Assembly: GCF_003144245.1 (NCBI RefSeq)
Contig: NW_020289980.1
Span: 372,001-436,000, forward strand
Direction of reading: 5' to 3'
Origin: Jaminaea rosea
Lineage: Eukaryota; Basidiomycota; Exobasidiomycetes; Microstromatales
DNA: 64,000 bases
The first letter of the stretch is position 1, and each line of letters begins with the position of its first letter. The notes under the pieces are model-generated. The model had not been told where the DNA came from. It worked only from the letters and a program-made list of their open reading frames with translations, and ran no database searches. Shown piece by piece: positions 41,610 through 52,764 of the stretch. A program made the position numbers and the translations under genes.

Positions 41610-44188
41610 TTACTTCCTGAACCAACCCCCGAGCCAGCCTCCCCCACTCTTCTTTGCGGGCTGCTCGTCCTCGCCCTCGTCGTCCTCCTCCCCAGCCTCA
41701 GCCGCAGGCGCAAACTCTTCGTCTTCCTCAGTCTCTTCCTCGTCATGCAACTCAAGCTGTTCCGCCTCATGGAAGTCATCCTCTTCCTCCCCAGTAGCGC
41801 TGACCACCGAGTGCTTTCTGGCACCGCTAGCTGCGACGGCAGCAGACGGCCCCTTCTTAGCCACGCTGCCTCGCGCAAACTCCTCCTGCCAAATCTCATC
41901 GACCCTTGACGCCTCCTGCACATCCACAGGATCGAAGTCGACGTGCCTGAGCGCAAGCGAGCGCAACTGCTGCCCAGCCTTGCTCTGCGTAAGAGACATG
42001 GCTGCGGGAGGTACAGCGCCCTTGGCCGCGCCGTGTTCAAGAGCCCACATCTCGCGCTGCGTACGCTTGAGCTCGTCTTGCACCAATGCTTCGCCACGCG
42101 AAAAAGTCTCCTCGCTCATAGCAGGTGGAACATCTGCGTCCATCTCCTTGGCTACCTCCTGGTCCTCCACAAGATCTGCTGCCTGCCTTGCTTGGCGCAA
42201 TGAGAGCCCTGCTCGTCGCAGCAAGAGGCACGCCTCATCGCGCTTGCCCGCAAGGCTGTGCGCCCTTCCGAGGTGACGCAGCATTTCTGCACGGTACCAC
42301 GCAAGCTTGGCGTCAATGACAGTCGAAGCGTCCGGGTCAGACTCGACAATGCTGAGCCCAGAAAGGGAGATGAGAGCCGCCTCGCAGGTGTCGTGGAGCT
42401 TGGCCAGCGCCGGAATCGTACGTGCAACGTGACGACGTGATTGGCCCTCAGAGACGAGTTGACGTCGTGCGATTTGAGAACGTTGACGCTCCAGGCGCTG
42501 CTTTTTTGCGCCGATGCAAGCGGGGCGACGCTTGCTTGCGCGTGGCGAGGCGCGGGGACGTTTGGCCAATGAGCCAGGTTGGGGCTTGCGAGGTTCCTTT
42601 TTGGAGACCTCGCGTCTGGGCTTGCTGCTGCCGCTGCTCTTTGCCTTCGGTGCCAAAGTTCCAGACTGCTGCCTCTCTTTTCTCTCCTCGCGCTTCCTCG
42701 CCTTCTCCTCTACCTGCTCTGCCAATCTCGCGCTCCTCCTGACCTGCAGTGCGAGGAGACGGTATCGCAACCACTCGTGAGCGACGCGCAGGTCCTCTCC
42801 CACACGCTCGTAGCGGGTAGAATGACTCTTAGCCAAGGCCTCGGCATTGTCGTCAACGAGGCGGCGAGCAACAGCTTCTCCGTCGGTGAGGGCGGCGAGC
42901 GCCCCGTCGAAGGGGTCCTTGGTGGAGCGACTGCTTGCAGCTGCCGCGGCGCGAGATGAGCCAGAGCTCTCGCCGTTGTTGGCAGGGGCAGCTTGGCCGC
43001 GCTTGCGAGCGTTTCGCTCAGCATGAGAGAGACGCTGCGGCTTGCGATCGGTACGGTCGCGGCGGCCAGTGGATTCGCTAGTAGCTGCGCCGACGCCGTG
43101 CTCCTTCAACGATGCTTCCTCCTTGCGCGCACGCTGCACCGCATCGACCAATTCGGGGTTCCTCACAGGCACTACTCTGTCCCTCCACTCAATCTGTACC
43201 GCATCCTCCTTGCTATCGCCGACCTTGTTTGCCGTCTCATTCAACGACTTGATCAAGATCGAGTAGTCCGGGCAGACCTTGTCCGCATCAACGCCATCCA
43301 CCGTCTTTCGAGTCACAACGTCCATATCTTGCTCATCCTCGCCGAGCTGGTAGGCGCAGAATCGCATCTGTGCCTCTCCTGCGTCTACGAACGAGTTGGC
43401 GAGGGCTTCACTGCGACTGTCCGGGCTGGAGCGGGCCAGAGCGGCCAAGAGGTTGCGAGCGACGCAGAGGTGCTGAAGAGCCGCCTGCCAGTCTCCCTTG
43501 TCAAAGAAGTGGGACGCCTTGATTGTGAGGGTGTATGCTGCGATTTCGGAGCGAGAGCGGACGTCGACGCGAGACGATCCCAGAGATTCGGCGAGGCTCG
43601 CGAGCTGCTGAGACCACTGGACAGCCTTGCGTGCTCGACCAAGGCCGCGCTTGCGCAGAGCGGGGTCCTCGCCTTGAGTGTTGGATTGGGACCGAAGGTC
43701 CTGGGAGTGAGCCCAGGCTCGTTCGGCCTCAAAGAGCAGGAGTTGTGCGGGGCTGGCAGAGTGGTAGCAGAGGCGCATAGTCAGCTTATGGATTCGCAAT
43801 GAACTTCCTTGCTAGCTTGCACTCACCGATCGCTGATCATCGCAGCAACATCGATCGTCTTCTCAGTGAAGACGTTACCGCCCTTTGCCTTGTCAGCAGC
43901 ACTCTGCGTCACCGCCGTCTGCTTCTTCTTTCCGCGCTTCGATTGCTGCTTCTTCTGACCTCCCTTGCCAGTTGTAGCCGGTGGTGCACCATGCTTCTCG
44001 TCCTTGTGCGTAAGGTTCAAAGTCTGGCGAAGTCGGTGCGCCTTCTTTGTGCAGAAATGACGGTATCGCTCATAGTCGTGCTGACGCATTCCGTGCTCAT
44101 TGCGGGCCTCGTTGACGAGGCGCAAGAGGGGCAGCGATATGTGAGCGGCATTGCCGCTCGGCGCCGCTCTGGTCGTGTCCAAGCGCAT
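41610..44188 (-). CDS. SRP68: Signal recognition particle subunit SRP68
   Basis: Exons 44188-43827 and 43752-41610 (74-nt intron with a CTGAC branch site), 834 aa. SRP68 forms the 68/72 heterodimer on SRP RNA during ER targeting. The RNA-binding domain includes ARNEHGMRQHDYERYRHFCT and KKAHRLRQTLNL, then, after splicing, ISDRPAQLLLFEAERAWAHS. TPR-like helices follow (IKASHFFDKGDWQAALQHL; AEMLRHLGRAHSLAGKRDEA). A very basic insert (about RREVSKKEPRK to RRHVARTI) sits mid-protein and may add RNA contacts. The tail is acidic and ends GGGWLGGWFRK, as in many SRP68 proteins. A reading that skips this intron opens a false start at 43799; the splice I chose restores the family sequence. Confidence 0.94.
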
Positions 44189-44325
44189 CGTGGAGGATAA
44201 GGAGGATGGTAGAGGAATGAAGCAGCGAAGGAAGGACGAACGGACGGGAGGGCGAGTGACGCCAAGTCGACTGGCTCGAGCGGCGCGCGCCCACGTGGCT
44301 TTAGGATCACGCTATGCTATTCAGG

Positions 44326-45699
44326 CTACGAAGACACGCCCAGCTGCTTTCGCCGTTGAGCACACCGCTCGAGGCATGCGAAGAACATGTCCCAGAGTTT
44401 CTCGACCTGAGGAGGTGAGACAGGTTGTCAGTCGGTGCCTCTCGCTCGTCCAAGCGCGCACTCACGTCGAGATGCTCAAGCACGATTGCGTTCCGCCCTC
44501 CTCTTCCCCACCACTCTTCCTCCGGCCGTTGGCACGTCTTGGCATAGAAGTCAATGACTGTCGAACCCATCGCCAGACTATGCGCAGCCGTCTCGACTTG
44601 TACTTGATATCGCTTCGGAGGCGCGCCCGTAGTTGGACAATTGAATAGCTCCGGAGCCACAACGTAAGCAACAGCAAGGACGTCATGTACAGGCGGGCCA
44701 GAAGTGAAACCGAATTCGCTCTTGTATGTGTCGGCGAAGAAGGTGACGACTGATGCGAGGGTGTCACAGAGCGCTTGATCACCACATTGATGCGCCTGAA
44801 GCCGCTCGAGATGGGAGCGTCCGAAGATGGCTTGGTGCGTTACGTTCAGGCCGGCCATGACTACGGGGACGTCGAAGTTGAAGACGATGTCTGCCGCTTC
44901 AGGATCGACGAGGATGTTGAACTCTGAATACGAGGCCGAGGATCAGCACTTATCGAACGGTGTATTCAGGTCATGGTCTGCTCACCTGCCAGCGGGCCAC
45001 GATTGCCTCTTGTACCAGGCGGGGCCCCACCCATGATGACCACCTCCTCAATACCCTGCTCGACCAGATCGGGAAAGCCGCGCATTAGGAGGGCAACATT
45101 CGTCAGCGGTCCCGTAGCGACGATGGTCATCTTGGGCAGGCCCTTCTTGATGCGATGAGTGAGTAAAGCGTGCCAGAAGACGAGTAGCTCTCCGGGCGAG
45201 GAGCGCGGTAGGAGATGTCGTTGCTGCGGCACATCATACGACGCCCAGACCCTCTTTTGCACCTGTTCGCTGCCCAGTGACGGCAGACCAGTCACGCCTC
45301 CTAGCCCATCCTCGCCGTGGATATCAGGGTCGCTGCGTGGCAGCTTGTTGAGCGGCACCTCGGAACCGCAGAAGAGGTGTACTCCGTCTGATTCGAAGTC
45401 TCGCGAGTGCTTGGGGAGGGCAGCCCCGTAGAGGGTCAAGAGACGAGCCGCATTGGCGTACGTAGCTGCAACAGGAGCATTCCCTGCCACGACTGATACA
45501 CCAAGGAGGTCAAGGGCCGCAGCGAAATTGCTGCCGCCGGTACAATTTTGCGGGGCAAAGAGTGCAAAGAGCAGGGCAACTGTGCGTGGCACGTCAGCAT
45601 TGCCTAGGCGCTTCCCCTGCGACTTGTGTTCTGCTCACTCGCATCATCATGCCCAGGGTCGCAATCAAGCCAGATCGGCTTGCCATCGCTACGCGCCAT
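44326..45699 (-). CDS. Inosine/uridine-preferring nucleoside hydrolase
   Basis: Exons 45699-45639, 45579-44986, 44923-44466 and 44406-44326; introns 59, 62 and 59 nt; 397 aa. It hydrolyses ribonucleosides to base and ribose in purine/pyrimidine salvage. The metal-binding motif LDCDPGHDDAIAL spans the first intron. Further marks: VSVVAGNAPVAATYANAARL, GEDGLGG, IVATGPLTNVALLMRGFPDL, VVIMGGAPP, EFNILVDPEAADIVF and PPVHDVLAVAYV, where His-Asp completes the active site. Only 59 nt is needed for two of the introns, the shortest in the window. It starts MARSDGKPIWLDCDPG, the usual length for the family. SRP68 is next downstream of its stop on the same strand (137 bp). Confidence 0.94.
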
Positions 45700-46186
45700 G
45701 CTGCTGCTTGACGCTGCTTGAATCAGGTTGATAGAGAGAGAGGATGCAATTAACGCCGATCGGCGGACTCATGGGCTCATGCAGCTGTCGGGAACAAAAA
45801 TGTTATCGTCTGGCCGCCCCGAAGGGCTTCCTCAATTTAGAGACACTTGGCAGTCTAATTATTTCTTGCAGGCATACGGACCTACGTATAGGTCCCGAAT
45901 GCCTGAGGAGATCGCTCCACACACTTCGTCAAGCGTCGCTCAGCGGTGGCCAAGCCGCTGGGCTAAGCTCTCCGCGGCCCAGGCTGAAGGAGAAGAAAGC
46001 AACCTGATGGGCAGATTCGGCCTCGCTTCGGCATTTCGCTGCCTTCTCCACCTTCGCCGGACCGGTCCGAGCTGAGAAGACCATCGTATCAATCTCAAGG
46101 GGCAGCTTCAGGTTGATTGAATCGATTGTGATATATATGGGTAGCAGTCACGAAGAGCGCAATGCATCGTCCAACGCGCTTGACCA
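45700..46186. other. Intergenic region with TATA-like element
   Basis: 487 bp upstream of the nucleoside hydrolase and downstream of the oxygenase. It contains ATATATATGG at about 46130-46139. The repeated ACGGACCTACGTATAGGTCC area near 45877-45896 holds a small palindrome (GGACCTACGTATAGGTCC). No gene is supported. Confidence 0.45.
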
Positions 46187-47365
46187 TCACGCTCCCACCT
46201 TGCCGTACCACCGCTGAAATGTATTCGGGTGACTTCTAATCAATGACCTCCACGCCGTGTGTCCAAACTCCTCCGTAGCAGAGCCATGCAAATCGCCTTC
46301 TGGCACAACCGTCTTCCTGCCTCCCATCCTCTTCTCAGCATCGCGACTCTCCTCCTCCTGCAATGCCTCTGCGCTCATTTCCCCGCGTGGTATAGGGTCA
46401 ATGACGGCTCGAAGGGACGGCATCGAAAAGTAAGGCAGGCTGACCCTGCCATCCGGGGAGGGATAGATGTGCACACGATGCGTCGCTGCTCGGATGAGGC
46501 CGCTCGATACGCGCTCGAGTTGCTGGCCGAAGTTGACGAGAATGCAGCCGGGTTTGTATGGCACATCGATCCATTGGCCGGCCACGTCTTCCACTTGCAG
46601 GCCAGGTTGCTGGTCCGTTGCGAGGAGGGTGATCCAGCCGCCGTCACGATGAGCGCCGACGCCCTGCGGATTGCCTTCGCTTCCGTACTTGACCAACTTC
46701 ATGCGCTCGTAAGGCAGGAAGCGCGGTAGTGCATCCTCAAGCTCGGCGTCGGTCGGAGGGGTGGATCGCTGCGCGAGTGCCTTGATCTTCTCAAACCCTT
46801 CCTCCTTTCCCTCCAGCCCGAGGCAATCGCCTAACCTCCCCTCCTCCACGCCCAAGGCCATCTCAATCGCCTTTGTCAGGTGCACCGTAACCTCCTCCGC
46901 CTTCTCCATGTACGACAGCACAGCGTCTCTCAGCTCGGGAATGGACGCTGGGAACTGATTGGGCCCATACAAGTTCAAGTAGTGCGGCTGCAGACCTTGA
47001 GGAAAGGCAGGCGACTCGATTCCCAAATCGATCTGTTCGCGGTTGTCGGGTTTGTCCTGTGTATGCTCCAAACCCAAGCCGGACCAGCCACGGAAGTGGC
47101 GAGACTTCTCCTGCTCGATGCTGCGCTTCTCTTCAGGGGAGGTGTGGTTGGAGGAGAAGAAGCGACGAGTGAGAGCGAAGAGGCGATCACGTTCTGATTC
47201 GAGGGGCGAGTCGGAGAGGTAGAAGAAGCCGAGCCCTACCATGGCACGGCGAAGGGATGCGATGGTGGAAGGGGAGGTGAGGTTCGGATAGGAGAGGACC
47301 AATGAGAGGGGTGAAGGGCCGCCGTCATCCTGGGCTGCGTTCGTGTTGGTAGCTGTGGGTGACAT
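46187..47365 (-). CDS. 2-oxoglutarate/Fe(II) oxygenase, isopenicillin N synthase-like
   Basis: 392 aa, intronless, from ATG 47365 (MSPTATN); the frame extends upstream only through a TTG. The N-terminal DIOX_N-like part contains LRRAMVGLGFFYLSDSPL. The catalytic core has the iron triad and cosubstrate Arg in GVGAHRDGGWITLLATD (His, Asp), AATHRVHIYPSPDGRVSLPYF (His, Arg-x-Ser). These are the hallmarks of the flavonol synthase/IPNS/ACC oxidase family. Substrate is unknown; fungal members act in secondary metabolism or on small signalling molecules. No biosynthetic cluster surrounds it. Confidence 0.92.
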   Translation of the reverse strand: MSPTATNTNAAQDDGGPSPLSLVLSYPNLTSPSTIASLRRAMVGLGFFYLSDSPLESERDRLFALTRRFFSSNHTSPEEKRSIEQEKSRHFRGWSGLGLEHTQDKPDNREQIDLGIESPAFPQGLQPHYLNLYGPNQFPASIPELRDAVLSYMEKAEEVTVHLTKAIEMALGVEEGRLGDCLGLEGKEEGFEKIKALAQRSTPPTDAELEDALPRFLPYERMKLVKYGSEGNPQGVGAHRDGGWITLLATDQQPGLQVEDVAGQWIDVPYKPGCILVNFGQQLERVSSGLIRAATHRVHIYPSPDGRVSLPYFSMPSLRAVIDPIPRGEMSAEALQEEESRDAEKRMGGRKTVVPEGDLHGSATEEFGHTAWRSLIRSHPNTFQRWYGKVGA

Positions 47366-47556
47366 GGTTGCGTGTGGTACGAAGTCAAGAGGAAGCACGC
47401 GGGCGTAGGGCCGGCGGCTTCTCGGTTGATGCGGGGGCCTGCACGGGCCCAATATTGGCTGCAATGACGTGGGCCAATGGCAAAGTCACGCGACGCACGC
47501 ACGGCTCTAAGAGTAGATCGATATTCGAGGCATAGGTAACAACAGGTGTATGAGAG

Positions 47557-47583
47557 TGAGCGAGCGAGCGAGCGAGCGAGCGA
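47557..47583. repeat. (GAGC)n microsatellite
   Basis: A tetranucleotide tandem GAGC repeated about six times between the oxygenase promoter and the 3' end of the remodeller gene. It is likely length-polymorphic. Confidence 0.85.
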
Positions 47584-47604
47584 TGCGATAGTGGGCTTCC
47601 GCGC

Positions 47605-50600
47605 CTAGTCCTCCTCCATCGTCTCGTTGCGGCGCTTCAGCTTGATTTTCATGCCGCTCGACGTGCCAGGGCGACTGCCAGAGGGAGCAGCAGATGCGCC
47701 GCGGTTCTCGTCATCGTGACCGCCGTCCTCCCCATCCTCCTCCTGCTCATCATCTCCGCCCGCATGCCCATTTGCACCGCCCTCCGACGTAGGCAGCAGA
47801 GTGCCAATCGCGCCACTCGTACCACTCGGCCCCGCAGCCGAGACTGGAATGTCAGGCAAAGGGTCCTCTGCGCCGGGCAACCCACTGCCCGGCACGAGCT
47901 GCTCGTACGTCGCATCGAAAGCGCGCTGCAGCTCCGTAGCATCGACGTACACGTAAGACCCTTCTTGATTGTAGAGCTTGGCGTTGCGCACCATCAAGTG
48001 GAAGTCGTCGCGGCACTCGGACACGGTCTTGTAGGACTTGGCATCGATGCGGCGCTTGATTTGGCGTAGGGCGATGGGCCGCTGAATGATGACATGGTAG
48101 TCGGGGTAGTCACTGGCGGGGCATGAGAAGCGGGTCAGTCTTTATTCATTGTCGCGCGTCTCGGTGCGTCTCGGCGCGGTACTCACCTCTTCTTGGGAAT
48201 GTCCTGGAAGAGGCGCGACCTCTTGTGCCCGTCCTCAGGCGCCACGCTCCCGTCTGCAGCTCGGTAGCACTGAAGGAGTACCGCAGAAATGTGCTGGCGA
48301 ACCGGGTCGTCGCCGGCCTTGCGTCGCTTGCCACCTGCACGAGCGTCTTGGCTGCTGTCCACGGACGCAGCGGGGGAGAGAGCATTGCCACGCTTTCTCT
48401 TACGCGCCGACCCCGCTCCGTCGTCATCGTCGTCGTCGTCCTCATCATCCTGGATCGCTGCGGGCCTACCACGCTTGCCGCCCTTCTTGCCTCCCTTGCC
48501 CTTCGGCTGTGGCGTGCTGGCCGGCTCAGGCGAGGCATCCACACTCTCACCCTGCATGGCCTGCTTAGCCCTACGCTTCTCCGCTCGCTCGCGCTTCTTC
48601 TCAACCACGTCCGCCAGATCGACGTCCTCATCCTCCAAAGCGCGTAGGAACTGATCCTCCGTCAGCCCATCATCGTAGTGTACCACGTTGCGCTTGCGCA
48701 CCGCAGGCTCGTCGTCCGCCACGCTCGCCTCGATCATCTCTGCGTCAAAGTCGCGTTGATAGAGGGAGGGGAGCTCCTGCTCGCTCACGAGACGGTCGGG
48801 CACCTTGCCCTTGTTGCCGAGCGCTTTCCATTCGGCCGCCTCCATCTTCTCTCGCTCTGCATCAATCTCGCGGAAGCGTACGCGCTCGTGATCGCCACGG
48901 GCGAGGATCTCGTTGAGCTCTTCGTCATTGAGGTCACCCTCTTCTTCGCCTTCGTCGTCATTGTCGTCCTCGAGCATGGCACGCAGCAGGTCTTCGCGCT
49001 CTTCCGCAGTGGCCTGATTGTCGAACTTTCCCGCCTGGATGACCTTGCCGTCGATTTCGAGCTTGTACTGCGCGCGGGCCAAGATCTGCTCCTCGACTGA
49101 CTTCTCTGTCACCAATCGCAGAATGCGCACCTCCATCTTTTGTCCGATGCGGTGGGCGCGGTCCTGAGCCTGTAAGTCCTGGTGCGGGTTCCAGTCGGAG
49201 TCGTAGATGATGACAGTGTCGGCGGTCTGCAGGTTCAAACCGAGACCACCCGCACGAGTCGACAAGATGAAGACGAAGTAGGGGCTGTCTGGCCGGTTGA
49301 ACTCGTAGAGCAAGCGCGATCGGTCGTCGGGCTTGGTATTACCATCCAGTCGCAGGTACGTGTGGTTGCGGAAGCGGAGGAAATCTTCCATGATGTCCAT
49401 GATGGCCGTCATCTGGAAGAAGATCAAGACGCGGTGACCCGTAGCCTTGAGCTTGGGGAGCAGGCGGTCCAGCAGCTCGAACTTGCCGGCAACGCGGTAG
49501 AGATCTGGGCCGTTGCCCTTTGTCGGGTTCATCGTCACCTCGACCTGCTCGAAGACGTACGGGTGGTTGCAGATCTTGCGCAGCTGCATGATGGCGTTTT
49601 GCAATCCGCGAATGCCCTGCGGCTTGCCCTTCTTCGCACTCGCGATGCTGTCGTCCCCGCTGATGATCATTTTGTGCTTCTTCATCTGCTGGTACAGCTT
49701 GACCTGGAGGGCAGACATCTTGCACTTGATGACCTTTTCGACCTTGTCGGGCAGCTCGGACTCGACGTCCTTCTTGAGGCGTCGAAGCAAGAAGGGACGC
49801 AGGACCTTGTGCAGACGCTTGATGATGAGCAGTGCCTCTTCTTCGTTGAGCTGCATGCTGTTATCGCCCGCACCAGCCTGCGCAAACGGCGAGTTGAACC
49901 ATTCGTCAAAGGACTTGACGGAGTTGAAGATGCGCGGGAGTACGAAATTGAGCAGCGCCCACAGCTCAGGCAGGTTGTTCTGCAGCGGCGTTCCCGTGAG
50001 CAAAAGGCGATATCTGCTCGTGTAGAACTGCGTGAGCGTCAGGGTGAGCTTGGACTGGGTATTCTTCATACGGTGTCCCTCGTCGATGATCATGTGCACC
50101 CATCGAATCTTGCCCAGCAGGTTCTTGTCCTTGATGATGTACTCGTACGTGGTGAGGAGGACTTGGAAGTCGCCTTGGCGGATGCGGCCCGCCGCGGCTT
50201 TGCGCACATTGGGTGTGCCCTTGTACGTCACGACATTAACGCTCGGGGCCCACTTGTTGAACTCGTTGACCCAGTTGGTGAGGGTAGAGAGCGGCACAAT
50301 GACGAGGAATGGGCCGTTTTGACGCTTGTGCTCGATGAGGAACGTGATGAGCGAGATGGTCTGAATGGTCTTGCCCAGCCCCATTTCATCGGCGAGGATA
50401 CCGTTGAGGCGATTGTTGTAGAGGGAGACCATCCATTGGAGACCCTTGATCTGGTACTCCTTGAGCTTGCCGCCGACCAAGATAGTGGGCTGCTCGGTGA
50501 TGCGCTCGGTGATGCGATGCGCGACGGAGTAGTAGTCGGTCTTGTTGCTGCGCGAGTCGCCCTCCTCCTCGTCTTCCTGCTTCTGTGCTCCGAACATGGT

Positions 50601-52313
50601 CTCGTCGACGACGCCGCCAATCTCCTGGTTGGCCTGCTGGCGTGCCATTTCCTCGGCGTGGGCTGCGGCGTTACCTGCGCGCTCTGCTGCAATGGCGTCG
50701 GCGTGCACGGCATCGTTCTGTTGGGCCTGGATGCTCTGCGCCAACCCGCTCAGGTAGGCGTCTGTCTGACGGATCAAGTGCGTGATACGAGTGTCCTTGG
50801 CCGTGTCGATGAGCTTGAGGTAGGCCTCCTCGTCGTCTGCACGCAGCGCATTCAGACGCTCTTTCGCGACTCGCTCGATTCGACGCTGCTCCTCCTTCTC
50901 CGTCTCGGTGTGGAAGCGATGCATGGCTTTGCCCATGCGTTGTGCGTGGGCGTACGCGGAGGCGTGCGCCTTTTGCAGCTCTTTGCCGTGATTGCAGATT
51001 TCCAGCAGGTAGTCGACTTGACCTTGCTTGGCTTGTCGCTCACGCACCTGGCGCTGTTCGCGCTCCATCAGCTCCGTCTTTCGCGCGTCTCGCACGGTAG
51101 TCTTCTTCCAGCGACGGTACCCTGTGCGATCCATGCCCAGCGATGTGGTGTACGTGAAGCCGTGGACGAGCTTCTCGCGTGTAGAGCGCTGAAGGTGACG
51201 CAGATCCAGCGACTTGAGCTCGATCAAAGCTCGCAGCTTCGCGGAGTCGTGCTCGAGCGTCTCTTCCGTCAGTACGTCGTCCTCCGGGCTGTCCTGGCGC
51301 AGGGTGGACGGCAGAGATTCGAGCTCTCTTCGGCGCTGCTCGATGCGCGCCTCGATGAAGCGGTTGCGCTCGTCGTAGAGGGATTGAGGGTCCAGGCCCC
51401 GTGGAAGCAGGCTCGGAATGAGCATGCGCTGTTGCTTGGCGAGGGTGACGTGTTGAGGTCCCAGCCCTGGCTTGGACAGGTACGACCATGGCTGGCGGAA
51501 CGAGTTGTAGGGGTAAATTTCGCTCTCTGGATTGTGGGATGGGGAAGGAGGGCGAGTGATGCCGTCTGCGCCTGCGGAGTGTACGGCGAGGGCGGCTGCT
51601 GCGACGCGACCACTTTCGCCCATGTCAGAGTACGGGCTGCGGAGATGCGTGGGGAAGACGAGCACAGGGAGGCAGGAGGGATATGATCAGCGCCAGCAAA
51701 TACGAGGTTGCTCTGCTCGTACGTACCCCATCTTGCTCCTCAACTCGGCCATTGCCGTCACCCGCCCAAAGATGGCATTTTGAATGTCCACGGGCACTGG
51801 CATGTTGCGCGAGATGAGCTTGTACGCCATGATCTGGGCCTTGAGCGCTGCCAGCTGGTCGGGCGTGAAGCTAGCAGTGGGTGCGACAGGGGTTGAAGCT
51901 GACCCGTTGGCCGTCTCTGCGGGGGCTGTCGCGGCGTCGTTGCCATTCGTCTGCGTCTGAGATGTGGATGCTGATGAGGAGCTCGCCGCCGGTGTCGCCG
52001 TCGCGCCGGCCTGCTGAGCTTGAGCCGCCGCCACCGCCTGCTGTTGCTGTTGCTGCTTCATTGCCTGGTATCGCGAGAAGGTCTGGAACAACTTGAGGAG
52101 CTTGGCGTACTCTTGACTGGTGTTCTCATTCTCGCCTTGCTGCTTGAGGACAGTCATTCGTTGGACGAGCTGCTGGAGCTTTTCCTTGTTCATGCCGGCG
52201 AGCATGGCTTGCATCTGAGGGGGAATCCCAGGCGTCGATGAGGATGACGGAGCATTGCCGTTGGCGGGCGATGAGGCTGCGTCGACCGCTGGGCCGGATG
52301 CGTTGCTCGCCAT
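47605..52313 (-). CDS. STH1: SWI/SNF-RSC remodeller ATPase (Snf2/Sth1) with bromodomain
   Basis: Exons 52313-51727, 51636-48187 and 48112-47605; introns 90 and 74 nt; 1514 aa. It is the motor that slides or evicts nucleosomes. Order: Gln/Ala-rich N-terminus; QLQ (FTPDQLAALKAQIMAYKLI, about 149-183); HSA (REKLVHGFTYTTSLGMDRT, basic helix after it), which docks actin-related proteins; helicase domain with LADEMGLGKTIQTI, IIDEGHRMKN, LTGTPLQNN, STRAGGLGLNL and QAQDRAHRIGQ; SnAC (RFREIDAEREKMEAAEW); AT-hook-like GKRGRPAA; and a C-terminal bromodomain (PDYHVIIQRPIALRQIKRRI, LYNQEGSYVY). The size and single bromodomain fit Sth1 or fungal Snf2; I cannot separate the two by eye. The last intron lies inside the bromodomain. 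Confidence 0.94.
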
Positions 52314-52764
52314 GATGGGCGTGGGCGCGGGATGACCACGCGTTGAGACGAGGGGCGGATGCAATGAGGGTGAGAGACAATGTGGTGACAGTGCGACTGT
52401 TGCTGCGACCAATTGACGTCGGCGTCTCTCTCGCGCTGGTATCGCGGACACGGAAGTGGTTGACGCAGCTAGGTGCGGCTACTTCTCGTCTCGACTCGAC
52501 GTGCTCGTCGTCGCGGTCGTCGCGGATGGGATAACGAGATGAGAGAGCGAGCAGCCCGAGCAGCCGCGAGACCAGCCACGAGAGCAGCCCGGGGCGGACG
52601 CTGTGCACGGGGGCAGAGAAAGCCACGTGGCCTCACGTGCCCGGAACGGAGCCTGATGCCCAACTCGAAATACGGACGGAAGTGGCGCAATCTTGCCTGC
52701 CTCGGCGGGCCTTCACGTCACTTTTGCCATCCTACCATCCCCTCTCCTGCGTGCGGAGGCCAGC
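52314..52764. other. Divergent promoter region of remodeller and transporter
   Basis: 451 bp between the two start codons. Repeated CTCGTCGT/GTCGTCGC runs lie at about 52490-52525 and CCGCGAGACCAGCCACGAGA follows. No gene or RNA is visible. Confidence 0.45.

Noticed and set aside
43753-43826. Reading SRP68 as starting at 43799
   Set aside because: That start lies inside an intron. Splicing GTGAGT to the CTGCCAG acceptor restores the conserved N-terminus (ARNEHGMRQHDYERYRHF).
49182-51686. 834-codon open frame on the + strand opposite the remodeller ATPase
   Set aside because: It is antisense to a clear Snf2-family coding region. Its translation has no domain and arises from GC-rich codon use in the real gene.
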